Source of the DNA: Sphingobacterium yanglingense
GTDB lineage: Bacteria > Bacteroidota > Bacteroidia > Sphingobacteriales > Sphingobacteriaceae
DNA length: 64,000 bases
Direction: 5' to 3'
NCBI RefSeq assembly: GCF_004363245.1
Contig: NZ_SNYV01000011.1
Coordinates: 310,001-374,000, forward strand
In this document: piece by piece, positions 8,419 to 16,966 of the stretch
Position numbering within the stretch: position 1 is the stretch's first letter
Layout of the letters: each line of letters opens with the position of its first letter
Made by a program: the position numbers and the translations under genes
The notes under the pieces: generated by a model
The model's database searches: none
Told to the model about the DNA's origin: nothing
What the model saw: the letters and a program-made list of their open reading frames with translations, nothing else

Positions 8419-11400
8419 ATGAACGATAAAAAACAGCGTAATAGGAGATGGTGTATACCTAAATACGTTTACTACATGAAGCTAACCTTATTCTTGTTTT
8501 TAGTATCCATGCTGGCGGCTTTTGCTGATGCACGTGCGCAGCGGATAAACCTGAGCGTGAAGCAGGCACCTTTACAGAAGGTGCTGATCGAGCTGAGCAA
8601 GCAAAGTGCTTACACCTTTGTCTACAGCGATGACCTGCTGGAAGGTAAGAATACAGTAACTATCGATCTGGTCAATAAGACACTGGCAGAGAGCCTTGAC
8701 CAGCTACTGAAACCGCTGGCATTGACATACCAGATCAAAGGAGAGTCTATTGCCATTAAGCGTCAAGCGGTGAGAAAATCTAATGGTGCTGATCTTGGAG
8801 AAAATCCAACACAACAGCAACCCATCCGCGGTCGCGTCACCAACGAAAAAGGGGAAGCCTTGGTTGGCGCCTCCATTTACGTGCTGGATGACCAGGGGAA
8901 GCGTACTATGATGCAGACCAAGACGGATGAGGAGGGATATTTTGAAATTAAGCAGGTCGAAGCCGGCACGAAGCTGGAGGTAGTGTTTCTCGGATATACT
9001 GCACAAAAGCTTACGGTCCGAGCGGATATGGGAACCATTGTGTTGAAGCCATTTTCTGCTGAAGTGGAGGAGGTGGAGGTCATGGTGAATACGGGGTATC
9101 AGCAGTTGCCGAAGGAAAGGGCGACGGGTAGTTTTGACTTTATCGACAACAAGAAGCTGAATGAACAGGTGGGGACTAATATTCTTCAACGCCTAGATGG
9201 TATTGCTAGTGGGGTGTTGTTCGATACGAAAAAACCTTCACAGGAAAGGCGTACGAACATTACGGTAAGAGGGTTGAGCACTATACATGGTCCTTTGGAT
9301 CCGCTGATCGTACTAGACGGTTTTCCCTTTGAAGGAAATTTAGAGAATATCAACCCAAATGATATTGAAAATATAACCATCTTGAAAGATGCTGCTGCCG
9401 CTTCGATATGGGGTGCTAGAGCTGGTAATGGGGTGATTATCCTGACCAGTAAGAAAGGGAAGTTTAATCAACCCCTACAGGTAGGATTCAATAGCAATAT
9501 CATCGTTTCGGAAAAACCGGATTTGCTTGGCATTCCGCAAATTTCTTCTGCTGATTATGTGGATTTTGAAAAATTCATATTTGAGCATGGATACTTTAAT
9601 TCTACTCTTACCAATATAACTCAAAACGGACTGACGCCTGTGGTAGAGATTATGCAAAAAATGGCCGCAGGTAGTCTTTCTCAGGAAGAGGGGGACCGGC
9701 AGTTATCTTTATTGAAAAATACCGATAGCAGGGAACAATTTATGCGGTACATGTATCAGTCTCCGGTTACTCAGCAATACAGCCTCAATCTACGGGGAGG
9801 ATCAGATAATCTGGCCTGGATCATTTCCGGTAATTACGATAAGGGTGTTAGCGAATTGTCTGCGAAAAACGATAAACTCAACTTCCGGTTTGATAATACC
9901 TATCGTCCACTCAAGGCTCTTAAGATCAACGTTGGGGTATATTATACCCAACAGACATCGCAGACGGGTAAACCGGGATTTAATAGCATCACAACCGGAG
10001 GAAGGACATATCCATATATGGGCTTTGTGGACGAACTGGGAAACCCAATTCCTGTCGCTACAACGTTAAGACACTCCTATACGGATACCGCCGGAATGGG
10101 CAAACTTTTGGATTGGAAGTACTATCCTCTGGAGGACTATAAGCACAATGCGAATACGGTTAAAAGAGATGAAATCGTAGCCAATGTAGGGGTCAATTAT
10201 ATGCTAATGAAAGGATTGAATCTGGACGTGAAATATCAATACCAAATTCAACGAGTGGATTCCGAGAATTATATGGATATAGAGAGTTTTCAAACCCGAG
10301 ATCTGATTAATCGGTTCAGTCAATTGAACCGCAATACAGGGGTTGTCGCTTACATCGTGCCCTTAGGAGGTGTCCTATCTGGTAGCGATGAAAAAATTCA
10401 TTCGTACAATTCCCGGGCACAATTAAACTATCAAACCTCTTGGAGCGAGCGACATCAGGTGAATGCTCTGATGGGTGCAGAGATTCGGCAGGTTAGACAG
10501 AACTATGGTACAAGGGCATCTTTTGGACACGGAAAAGATCCCTTATTCTATGGTAAAGTAGATCAGGTAAATTCTTATCCTGATTTCGTAACAGGTTGGG
10601 CCACTAATATTGCGCCTTATGTTTCACCTACATTTATTTCAAAAACAAATCGTTTTGTATCGGCTTTTGCCAATTTTTCCTATATCTACGCAGGAAAATA
10701 CATCCTGTCTGGAAGTATGCGTAACGACGCCTCCAATATATTTGGTGTGGATTATCAGAACAAATGGAAACCGTTATTATCTGTAGGTGGAGCCTGGGAA
10801 TTGAGTAAGGAACCTTTTTACAATTGGAACTCCTTTCCTTATGTAAAGTTGCGGGCAACTTACGGGCATAGTGGGAATGTAGATCCGAGTAAGACATCCC
10901 GTATCGTCGGGCGGATCACGAAATCTAGTTATACTCCATTCACCTTATTCAGTATTCAACCTGATTTGCCACCAAATCCAGATCTTCGCTGGGAGAAGGT
11001 AACAACAGTCAATCTAGCCTTGGAATTCGTATCTAAAAATGATCGGGTTTCTGGGAGTCTGGAATGGTATAATAAACGAGGACATGATCTTTATGGAAGA
11101 GTATATTACGATTATACAGCTTGGGGTACTAGCCCCACCATGTTGTATAATGCAGCAACGAGTGATGGTCGAGGTTTTGATCTGACCCTTACAAGTAAAA
11201 ATCTGACCTCAGATCGTTTTCTATGGCAGACGACTCTTTTAGCTAGTCGAAATATTTCCAAGACTCTACAATACAATTCACCTACGGCAAATAAACCAAT
11301 GTCCGGTTTAAGTATGAGCGGGAGTGATATAATGCCTATCCCCGGATATCCTATGTATGCCATTGCTGCTTATCGCTGGGCAGGCTTGGATAGTCAGGGA

Positions 11401-12012
11401 AATCCACAGGGATATGTAAATGGTCAACCTACTACGGATTACAATGCTATAAATGTGGAAAGATGGGGTATGACGACAGGTCAAGAAGGTAATACGTTGT
11501 TTATAGGTTCGTCTATCCCTACAGTATTTGGTAATTTTAATAGTACTTTTCAATACAGGGATCTGAGTTTATCTGTTAATTTTACCTATAAACTTGGTTA
11601 TTATTTCCGAAAACCCACCTTAAATTATTACGATTTACAGCAAGGAGGAGCTAATAATACCCAATACAATAACGCTGATTATTCATTGCGTTGGCAGAAA
11701 CCTGGTGACGAATTGATTACTCAGATACCATCTTTTGTTTATCCGATAAATTCCAGCCGCGACTATTTCTATCATGGTGCCGAGATACATGTTATGCGAG
11801 GGGATCATATTCGACTACAATATGTCCATTTGAATTATGCCTTGCCTTTAGTGAAAAGCAGTAATAACCGTATGCGTCACGTAGACATTTATGCCAACCT
11901 GTCCAATCTGGGGGTGGTTTGGAAAGCGAATCCAGCAGGTTTAGATCCTGAGAATATAGGTAATCCATCTGTTCCCATACAATACGCCTTTGGTTTACGA
12001 GCAAACTTTTAA
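8419..12012 (+). CDS. SusC/RagA-family TonB-dependent transporter with STN domain, locus B
   Basis: This is an outer-membrane importer and signal transducer. The N-terminus carries the charged extension usual for this subgroup (MNDKKQRNRRW) followed by a signal peptide (about residues 20-41, ending in DARAQ). The STN domain is at about 42-115, a CarboxypepD_reg-like domain at about 136-215, and the plug begins near TGYQQLPKERATG and includes IWGARAGNGVIILTSKKG. The beta-barrel fills the rest. The 1197-residue length is typical. Bases 8977-9101 are identical to 17549-17673 in the susC of locus C, although the flanking parts differ, which suggests gene conversion. It is transcribed after the hairpin and followed by susD after 11 bp. 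Confidence 0.96.
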   Translation: MNDKKQRNRRWCIPKYVYYMKLTLFLFLVSMLAAFADARAQRINLSVKQAPLQKVLIELSKQSAYTFVYSDDLLEGKNTVTIDLVNKTLAESLDQLLKPLALTYQIKGESIAIKRQAVRKSNGADLGENPTQQQPIRGRVTNEKGEALVGASIYVLDDQGKRTMMQTKTDEEGYFEIKQVEAGTKLEVVFLGYTAQKLTVRADMGTIVLKPFSAEVEEVEVMVNTGYQQLPKERATGSFDFIDNKKLNEQVGTNILQRLDGIASGVLFDTKKPSQERRTNITVRGLSTIHGPLDPLIVLDGFPFEGNLENINPNDIENITILKDAAAASIWGARAGNGVIILTSKKGKFNQPLQVGFNSNIIVSEKPDLLGIPQISSADYVDFEKFIFEHGYFNSTLTNITQNGLTPVVEIMQKMAAGSLSQEEGDRQLSLLKNTDSREQFMRYMYQSPVTQQYSLNLRGGSDNLAWIISGNYDKGVSELSAKNDKLNFRFDNTYRPLKALKINVGVYYTQQTSQTGKPGFNSITTGGRTYPYMGFVDELGNPIPVATTLRHSYTDTAGMGKLLDWKYYPLEDYKHNANTVKRDEIVANVGVNYMLMKGLNLDVKYQYQIQRVDSENYMDIESFQTRDLINRFSQLNRNTGVVAYIVPLGGVLSGSDEKIHSYNSRAQLNYQTSWSERHQVNALMGAEIRQVRQNYGTRASFGHGKDPLFYGKVDQVNSYPDFVTGWATNIAPYVSPTFISKTNRFVSAFANFSYIYAGKYILSGSMRNDASNIFGVDYQNKWKPLLSVGGAWELSKEPFYNWNSFPYVKLRATYGHSGNVDPSKTSRIVGRITKSSYTPFTLFSIQPDLPPNPDLRWEKVTTVNLALEFVSKNDRVSGSLEWYNKRGHDLYGRVYYDYTAWGTSPTMLYNAATSDGRGFDLTLTSKNLTSDRFLWQTTLLASRNISKTLQYNSPTANKPMSGLSMSGSDIMPIPGYPMYAIAAYRWAGLDSQGNPQGYVNGQPTTDYNAINVERWGMTTGQEGNTLFIGSSIPTVFGNFNSTFQYRDLSLSVNFTYKLGYYFRKPTLNYYDLQQGGANNTQYNNADYSLRWQKPGDELITQIPSFVYPINSSRDYFYHGAEIHVMRGDHIRLQYVHLNYALPLVKSSNNRMRHVDIYANLSNLGVVWKANPAGLDPENIGNPSVPIQYAFGLRANF

Positions 12013-12023
12013 ATTCGAATACA

Positions 12024-13400
12024 ATGTTTAAAAAAATAAAAACACACCAGATGTTGCGTATGTTACTTTGCTGCGCTTTAATCTTATCTATTGTTTCTTC
12101 CTGTACAAAATTTTTGGATCAACGGTCCGATGATTCTTTGAGAGAACTAGCAGATCTATCCGATTATCAAGCATTGCTTGATAATTTCAACGGAATGAAC
12201 GAAACCAATAGTGCTAACATAGCTGAGAATTCGGCTGATCACTTTTTTGTGACTGAGAGTGTATTTAATGCTTTTTCAGAACAAGAGCGTGGGTTCTACC
12301 GTTGGAATCCGGTACATTATCAATGGCCTAACGACTGGTCCGTTTATTATCAGATTGTAGGTCGCGCAAATACAGCTTTGGAAGGTTTGAATCATATCGA
12401 AAGAACCGATAAAAATGCAGAGGTTTGGGACCGTATCAAAGGTTCGGCATTGTTTTATCGATCTTTTGCTTTTTTAAATCTGGCCTGGACCTACGCGAAA
12501 GTTTATGATGAAAAAACTTATGAAGCTGATATGGGAATACCATTACGAACTAGTACCAATTTCAATTTAATTGTTGACCGAGCCAGCGTAAAAGACACCT
12601 ATGAAAAGATTGTCAATGACCTGACTTCGGCAATCGGCTTGCTCCCTAATCATTCTTTGCACGTGTTTCGCCCATCCAATCAAGCCTTATATGCCCTATT
12701 GGCTAGAACCTATTTAAGTATGGGTAAATACGAGCAGGCGTTACACTATACAGAGCAGGCTTTAACTATTGGTGAGGTGCTGCTGGATTTTAAATCAGAT
12801 CTAACCGCTATTCAGACCAATAGTCCTTTTCCGAAGCATAACAAGGAAATATTTTTCTATTTTGAAACTGGTCTTCTGGGAGGTTTAAGGTCTGCTACAG
12901 CACATGTAGATACGATGTTGTACAATAGTTATGTAGCGGAAGATTTGAGAAAAGTAGCCTTCTTTCTTCCCTCAGGTACATATCATCGGTTCAAGACTAA
13001 TTATTCTGCCAAATCAGCTCGCACGTTTACAGGCTTGGCCACGAACGAATTATACCTTATACAATCCGAGTGTTTAGCGAGATTGAATCGGGATGAAGAG
13101 GCAGCCCATGTGTTGACTCAACTACTGTCTCATCGGTATATTGCCGGTGTCGACATTCAGATTCCATCGGGTGGAGATGAGTTACTTGATCGTATTCTTT
13201 TAGAGCGAAGGAAAGAGTTACTGAACAGAGGCGTGAGGTGGTCTGATATCAAACGACTAAATAAGGAAAAACGCAATATCGTATTACAACGTAAAGTGGG
13301 CAATACCGTCTATGAACTTTCACCGAATGACAATCGGTATGCTCTGCCTTTGCCAGTGGACATTATTGAAAATTCGAACATGAAACAGAATCCAAAATAA
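12024..13400 (+). CDS. SusD/RagB-family outer-membrane lipoprotein, locus B
   Basis: This is the substrate-binding surface lipoprotein paired with the SusC just upstream. It has a lipoprotein signal with lipobox VSSC followed by TKFLDQRSDD. TPR-like helices lie in the middle (YALLARTYLSMGKYEQALHY). The C-terminal family motif is present (LLERRKELLNRGVRWSDIKR, YALPLPVDIIENS, QNPK). It is 458 residues long. Start ATG at 12024, 11 bp after the susC stop, so the two are probably translated from one message. Confidence 0.95.
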   Translation: MFKKIKTHQMLRMLLCCALILSIVSSCTKFLDQRSDDSLRELADLSDYQALLDNFNGMNETNSANIAENSADHFFVTESVFNAFSEQERGFYRWNPVHYQWPNDWSVYYQIVGRANTALEGLNHIERTDKNAEVWDRIKGSALFYRSFAFLNLAWTYAKVYDEKTYEADMGIPLRTSTNFNLIVDRASVKDTYEKIVNDLTSAIGLLPNHSLHVFRPSNQALYALLARTYLSMGKYEQALHYTEQALTIGEVLLDFKSDLTAIQTNSPFPKHNKEIFFYFETGLLGGLRSATAHVDTMLYNSYVAEDLRKVAFFLPSGTYHRFKTNYSAKSARTFTGLATNELYLIQSECLARLNRDEEAAHVLTQLLSHRYIAGVDIQIPSGGDELLDRILLERRKELLNRGVRWSDIKRLNKEKRNIVLQRKVGNTVYELSPNDNRYALPLPVDIIENSNMKQNPK

Positions 13401-13410
13401 GCCCCACATC

Positions 13411-14805
13411 ATGAAGAACCTATTTCACCACATATTTATCATTATTTTGGGTGTTTCGTTTGCTTTTACCTCGTTTTCACAAACGGTTTCTGAAACTCGT
13501 GCCATATCGATCGGCGATCCGGTACCAGATATCCTTATATCCGGTTTAAAAAACTATCCTAACGATCAGGTACGTATCTCGGACTTTAAGGGTAAACTAT
13601 TGATCCTGGATTTCTGGGCGACCTGGTGCCCCTCTTGTTACGAATCTTTTCCTCAATTTGACCGATTGCAAAAGCAGTTTGATGATGAGATACAGATCAT
13701 ATTGGTGAATGCGATCGAGACCAAAGATACCGAAAAGAAAATCTCAAACCTTTTTGAGAAGCAATTGGAGAATTTAAATTATCAGGTCAAGCTCCCCTAT
13801 GTCAATCTGGAGCCCACATTGGGTAAGTTATTCCCCTTTCAAAGCTTACCACAATATGTTTGGATCGATGGAGAGGGGAAGCTTAGAGCTATTACTCAAA
13901 AGAGTGACGTGACACCAGAGAATATTCGACATGTGCTGCAAGGAGGTTTTTTCTCGCACACCAAAAAAGATATACCTGATTTTGACCGTCAGAAACCATT
14001 GACTATAGATTTATTCAACAGAGAAGATATTGGCCAAAAATACCGCTCTTTGTTAACCGGATATATAGAAGGTATTACGCAGGGCTATAATTCGTTTTCC
14101 CCGTCTGGGGTGGTCCGTGACAAGCGGGTATATCGCTACAACACCACGCTAAAAATGCTGATGACTATGGGCAATATCTTCCATGAGTTGAAGGTTTCTA
14201 CACCTGGCGTTCAAATGGCCATGCCGATACCGAATTCTCAGGTGATTTTCGAGACTTCTAATGCAAGGCTTCAAAGTTCCTTCCTGAATGTGGATGATTT
14301 TGACCGGGATCGTATGTACACGTATGAACTTATCCTTCCGGACACCTTGCGTTTTAACGTTGTGAAAGAATTTATGCGAGAGGATATCTCCCGATATTTC
14401 AATTTCAAATTGAAAAAGGAAGACAGGAAAACTTCGGTGTTCGTATTAAATAGTACCCCCAAACTGGCAAATATCGAATCTACATTTGATGTGGTCAACC
14501 AAGGACAAGCAACAGAATATTATAAAACCTATGTAGGAAAGTCCACCAATAGAGAGGCTGAGGAAAAATATATCAAAAACGGAACGATCGATAATCTGCT
14601 GAATTGGTTGAATTCCTTTTCAGCTGTGCCCATTCTGACCAATGAAGTCATCACCCATCAATCTCAACGCTATGATTTTGACTTTCCGAGGGATATCTAC
14701 GAATATACACCAGAGCAATTGAAAGCTTATTTGGAAGGTATCGGTTTTGGGGTCTTTGAAGAAGAAAGGGTAATGCCATTTGTTGTATTCTCAAATCGAT
14801 ATTAA
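13411..14805 (+). CDS. Secreted TlpA-like thioredoxin with long C-terminal extension, locus B
   Basis: An exported thioredoxin-fold protein, 464 residues. Signal peptide about residues 1-24 (IIILGVSFAFTSFSQ). The TlpA domain covers about 33-175, with FWATWCPSC giving cysteines at 73 and 76, and the cis-proline loop in SLPQYVWIDGEG. The C-terminal half (about 190-464) is homologous along its length to that of the locus C protein, including HQSQRYDFDFP and a conserved end (FSNRY here, FTDRY in C). It starts 10 bp after susD and ends before a strong terminator. The retained cysteines suggest a redox or disulfide job on the imported ligand or on the SusCD proteins, but nothing in the sequence says which. 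Confidence 0.85.
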   Translation: MKNLFHHIFIIILGVSFAFTSFSQTVSETRAISIGDPVPDILISGLKNYPNDQVRISDFKGKLLILDFWATWCPSCYESFPQFDRLQKQFDDEIQIILVNAIETKDTEKKISNLFEKQLENLNYQVKLPYVNLEPTLGKLFPFQSLPQYVWIDGEGKLRAITQKSDVTPENIRHVLQGGFFSHTKKDIPDFDRQKPLTIDLFNREDIGQKYRSLLTGYIEGITQGYNSFSPSGVVRDKRVYRYNTTLKMLMTMGNIFHELKVSTPGVQMAMPIPNSQVIFETSNARLQSSFLNVDDFDRDRMYTYELILPDTLRFNVVKEFMREDISRYFNFKLKKEDRKTSVFVLNSTPKLANIESTFDVVNQGQATEYYKTYVGKSTNREAEEKYIKNGTIDNLLNWLNSFSAVPILTNEVITHQSQRYDFDFPRDIYEYTPEQLKAYLEGIGFGVFEEERVMPFVVFSNRY

Positions 14806-14825
14806 TATAACCAATTGTATAATAG

Positions 14826-14858
14826 AGCTGTATCTGATATCGATACAGCTTCTTTTTT
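14826..14858 (+). terminator. Intrinsic terminator after locus B
   Basis: AGCTGTATC (14826-14834) and GATACAGCT (14842-14850) form a perfect 9-bp stem with a 7-nt loop, followed by TCTTTTTT. It lies 20 bp after the tlpA stop and ends the susC-susD-tlpA transcript of locus B. Confidence 0.85.
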
Positions 14859-14921
14859 ATCTTGATTTTAACCTTTTATATTCTGCATACTCAAAAATTT
14901 TATTTTCAACAAACTATCCAT

Positions 14922-14929
14922 TAACTTTG
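14922..14929 (+). promoter_or_regulatory. Possible housekeeping promoter -7 box for locus C sigma gene
   Basis: TAACTTTG matches the Bacteroidota -7 consensus TAnnTTTG, 37 bp upstream of the sigma start codon. The -33 region about 19 bp upstream is T-rich (TTTTATTTTC) without a clear TTTG. The call is tentative. Confidence 0.3.
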
Positions 14930-14966
14930 GGACCATTCGGAATAACTGAATTCGAATACTAACCAT

Positions 14967-15542
14967 ATGGATGAAAAAGATTTGTTGTTTCGGTTGCAGG
15001 CTGGTGATCATGACGCTTTTGAAAAACTTTATCAGAGCTATGCGGCCAAGCTTACAGCAAAGCTCGTGACACTACTTCGTGACAAAGACCTTGCGGGCGA
15101 CATCCTTCAGGATCTATTTGTCAAAGTGTGGCAACTCCGTGCCGATATTGATCCCGATAAGTCCTTTGGTGGTTATCTCCATACCATAGCGACCAATATG
15201 GCAAAAGATAAATTCCGAAATTCCTTACACCAACAGCTCTATATACAATCGCGAACAGATCTAACAGAGGGGTATGACAGTGTATCTCGGTTTATGGATC
15301 AGAAAGATATGCGTGCAGCGGTAGATGCCGCCCTCTCTAAGTTGCCTCCACGCCAGCGTGAGGTTTACACGTTATACAAGATTGAAGGATTGTCTTATAA
15401 AGAGATACAGCAAAGACTAGGCATTTCCAAACAGGCCGTCAATCGTCTCATCCAAGAAGCCGGAAAGAAGATGCGCGAATATCTATTGCCCATCGGCTAT
15501 TTGATGCTTTGTAGTGTTATGGTCGAGCAATTGATCCGTTAG
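14967..15542 (+). CDS. ECF RNA polymerase sigma factor, locus C
   Basis: A FecI-like ECF sigma factor, 191 residues. Region 2 is at about residues 10-80 (GDHDAFEKLYQSYAAKL, AGDILQDLFVKVWQLR, YLHTIATNMAKDKFR). Region 4 is at about 115-170 (ALSKLPPRQREVYTLYKIEG, LSYKEIQQRLGISKQAVNR). It ends in a hydrophobic tail (LLPIGYLMLCSVMVEQLIR). The fecR gene starts 89 bp downstream. A possible promoter lies at 14922. Confidence 0.95.
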   Translation: MDEKDLLFRLQAGDHDAFEKLYQSYAAKLTAKLVTLLRDKDLAGDILQDLFVKVWQLRADIDPDKSFGGYLHTIATNMAKDKFRNSLHQQLYIQSRTDLTEGYDSVSRFMDQKDMRAAVDAALSKLPPRQREVYTLYKIEGLSYKEIQQRLGISKQAVNRLIQEAGKKMREYLLPIGYLMLCSVMVEQLIR

Positions 15543-15631
15543 TTTAAAAAAATAACAATTACCCCTATTACTTTTCATAGTCCAGCCGTATTGTAATAAA
15601 GCCGAAAGATTTAAAGTGTGCTTATTATACA

Positions 15632-16795
15632 ATGGAAGAGAAAAATATAAAGCTACTATTTGATAAATATTTAAATGATGAAGCCAATACAGACGAGATA
15701 CAATCCCTGTACAACTATTTCGGTATTAGGGAGAACGATACTGTATTGTTACGGTTCATCCAAGACTATCTCCACTATAGCGATGAAAACAGCCGGCTGA
15801 CCGATCAAATAGAAGCCGATCAAATCGTGTCCGACAGATGGATCGCCATTGCAGACCATACCTTGGCCAAAAGTAAGGTACGTCGTCTACACTGGATCAA
15901 ATATGCTGCAGCTATTGTTGTTTTCTGTTCTGTAGCTATTGGGCTTTACATCTATTCCCAACGACTTAGTTCTACGCCCTCAGAAAACTTAAGTCGCGCT
16001 GATCAGGTTGTTCCTGGGTCGAATAAAGCCACATTAACCTTTGCGGATGGCGCCAAGCTTGCGCTCGACGGAAGTAAACAAGGAATCGTCATCGGCGAGG
16101 AACTTACGTATAGTGACGGTAGCAAAGTAACGGATGTCCAATCTCCATTGTTGGTTTTATCTACACCCAAAGGCGGGCAGTACCAAGTAACGCTATCCGA
16201 TGGCACCAAGGTCTACTTAAATGCAATGACTACACTTACCTATCCGCAAAAGTTTGCACAAGGGGAGCGCAGAGTGCAGTTAAGTGGTGAGGCCTATTTT
16301 GAAGTTAGCCATGATGCCAAACAGCCATTTGTCGTTAAGACGGATAGACAGGAAGTGCGGGTGCTGGGGACCGTGTTCAATACTCATGCCTACCCGGACG
16401 AAGGAGCCGTTACCACGACCCTGTTAAGAGGAAAAGTGAAGCTGTCGACCGTGGAAAAGGGGGGCTTGCAAAACCAGAGTGCTGTACTTAACCCGGGCGA
16501 ACAAGGTACCTCGCTAGCAACGGCGATCCATGTTTCTAAAGTCGATGCTGCCGAAACCATAGCATGGAAAAATGGCAAGTTTGTATTTGATGAAACCAGT
16601 ATACCTGCAATGATGCGGCAGATAGAAAGATGGTATGATGTAGAGACAATTTACAGCGATGATCTATCTAATATCGCATTCAGTGGTTCCATTTCTAGAT
16701 ACGAGGACATAAAAGATGTCTTGCGTAAAATCGAATTAACAAATAAAGTGAAAATTTCATTAGAAGGAAGGAGGATCAGGATGAGCAGAAAATAG
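15632..16795 (+). CDS. FecR-family anti-sigma factor, locus C
   Basis: A 387-residue inner-membrane anti-sigma factor for the sigma factor encoded upstream. N-terminal cytoplasmic part about residues 1-88, transmembrane helix at 90-108 (KYAAAIVVFCSVAIGLYIY), FecR domain from about 175 (TPKGGQYQVTLSDGTKVYLN, VQLSGEAYFEVSHDAKQPF, VLGTVFNTHAY), DUF4974-type domain at the C-terminus (IERWYDVETIYSDD, IAFSGSISRYEDI). ATG start at 15632. A three-arm hairpin starts 15 bp after the stop. Confidence 0.95.
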   Translation: MEEKNIKLLFDKYLNDEANTDEIQSLYNYFGIRENDTVLLRFIQDYLHYSDENSRLTDQIEADQIVSDRWIAIADHTLAKSKVRRLHWIKYAAAIVVFCSVAIGLYIYSQRLSSTPSENLSRADQVVPGSNKATLTFADGAKLALDGSKQGIVIGEELTYSDGSKVTDVQSPLLVLSTPKGGQYQVTLSDGTKVYLNAMTTLTYPQKFAQGERRVQLSGEAYFEVSHDAKQPFVVKTDRQEVRVLGTVFNTHAYPDEGAVTTTLLRGKVKLSTVEKGGLQNQSAVLNPGEQGTSLATAIHVSKVDAAETIAWKNGKFVFDETSIPAMMRQIERWYDVETIYSDDLSNIAFSGSISRYEDIKDVLRKIELTNKVKISLEGRRIRMSRK

Positions 16796-16809
16796 TTTTT
16801 GTGTGTTTG

Positions 16810-16862
16810 CCTGACCAGAACGAGAAACCGGCGGTGCGCTAACACCTCCGGCTCGTGTCAGG
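16810..16862 (+). promoter_or_regulatory. Structured hairpin between fecR and susC, locus C
   Basis: Nested inverted repeats: CCTGAC (16810-16815) with GTCAGG (16857-16862), ACGAG (16820-16824) with CTCGT (16852-16856), and CCGGCGGTG (16828-16836) with CACCTCCGG (16843-16851), the last with one mismatch. No T-tract follows. It is equivalent in place and in inner-arm sequence to the hairpin of locus D. Confidence 0.65.
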
Positions 16863-16873
16863 TGATAAAATAA

Positions 16874-16918
16874 TAGTTCTGAAGTATTACATTTTTTACC
16901 TAACCAAACAAATATATG
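16874..16918 (+). promoter_or_regulatory. susC leader block shared with locus D, ending at an upstream ATG
   Basis: This block aligns with 25570-25617 in locus D, with TAGTT, GTATTA, a T-run, ACCTAAC and AAATATATG in the same order. It is a good candidate for the sigma-dependent promoter and leader. In D the final ATG is the susC start. Here that ATG (16916) opens an 11-codon reading frame ending at a TAA, and susC itself starts 51 bp further on at a second ATATATG. Confidence 0.45.
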
Positions 16919-16966
16919 AAATATCCCCCTGGATATTCATGTAGCTGTTAAAACAAGTTATTATAT

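Noticed and set aside
8704..9189. Minus-strand gene inside susC of locus B, with a similar one in locus C
   Set aside because: The similarity between the two frames follows from the identical susC segment on the other strand.
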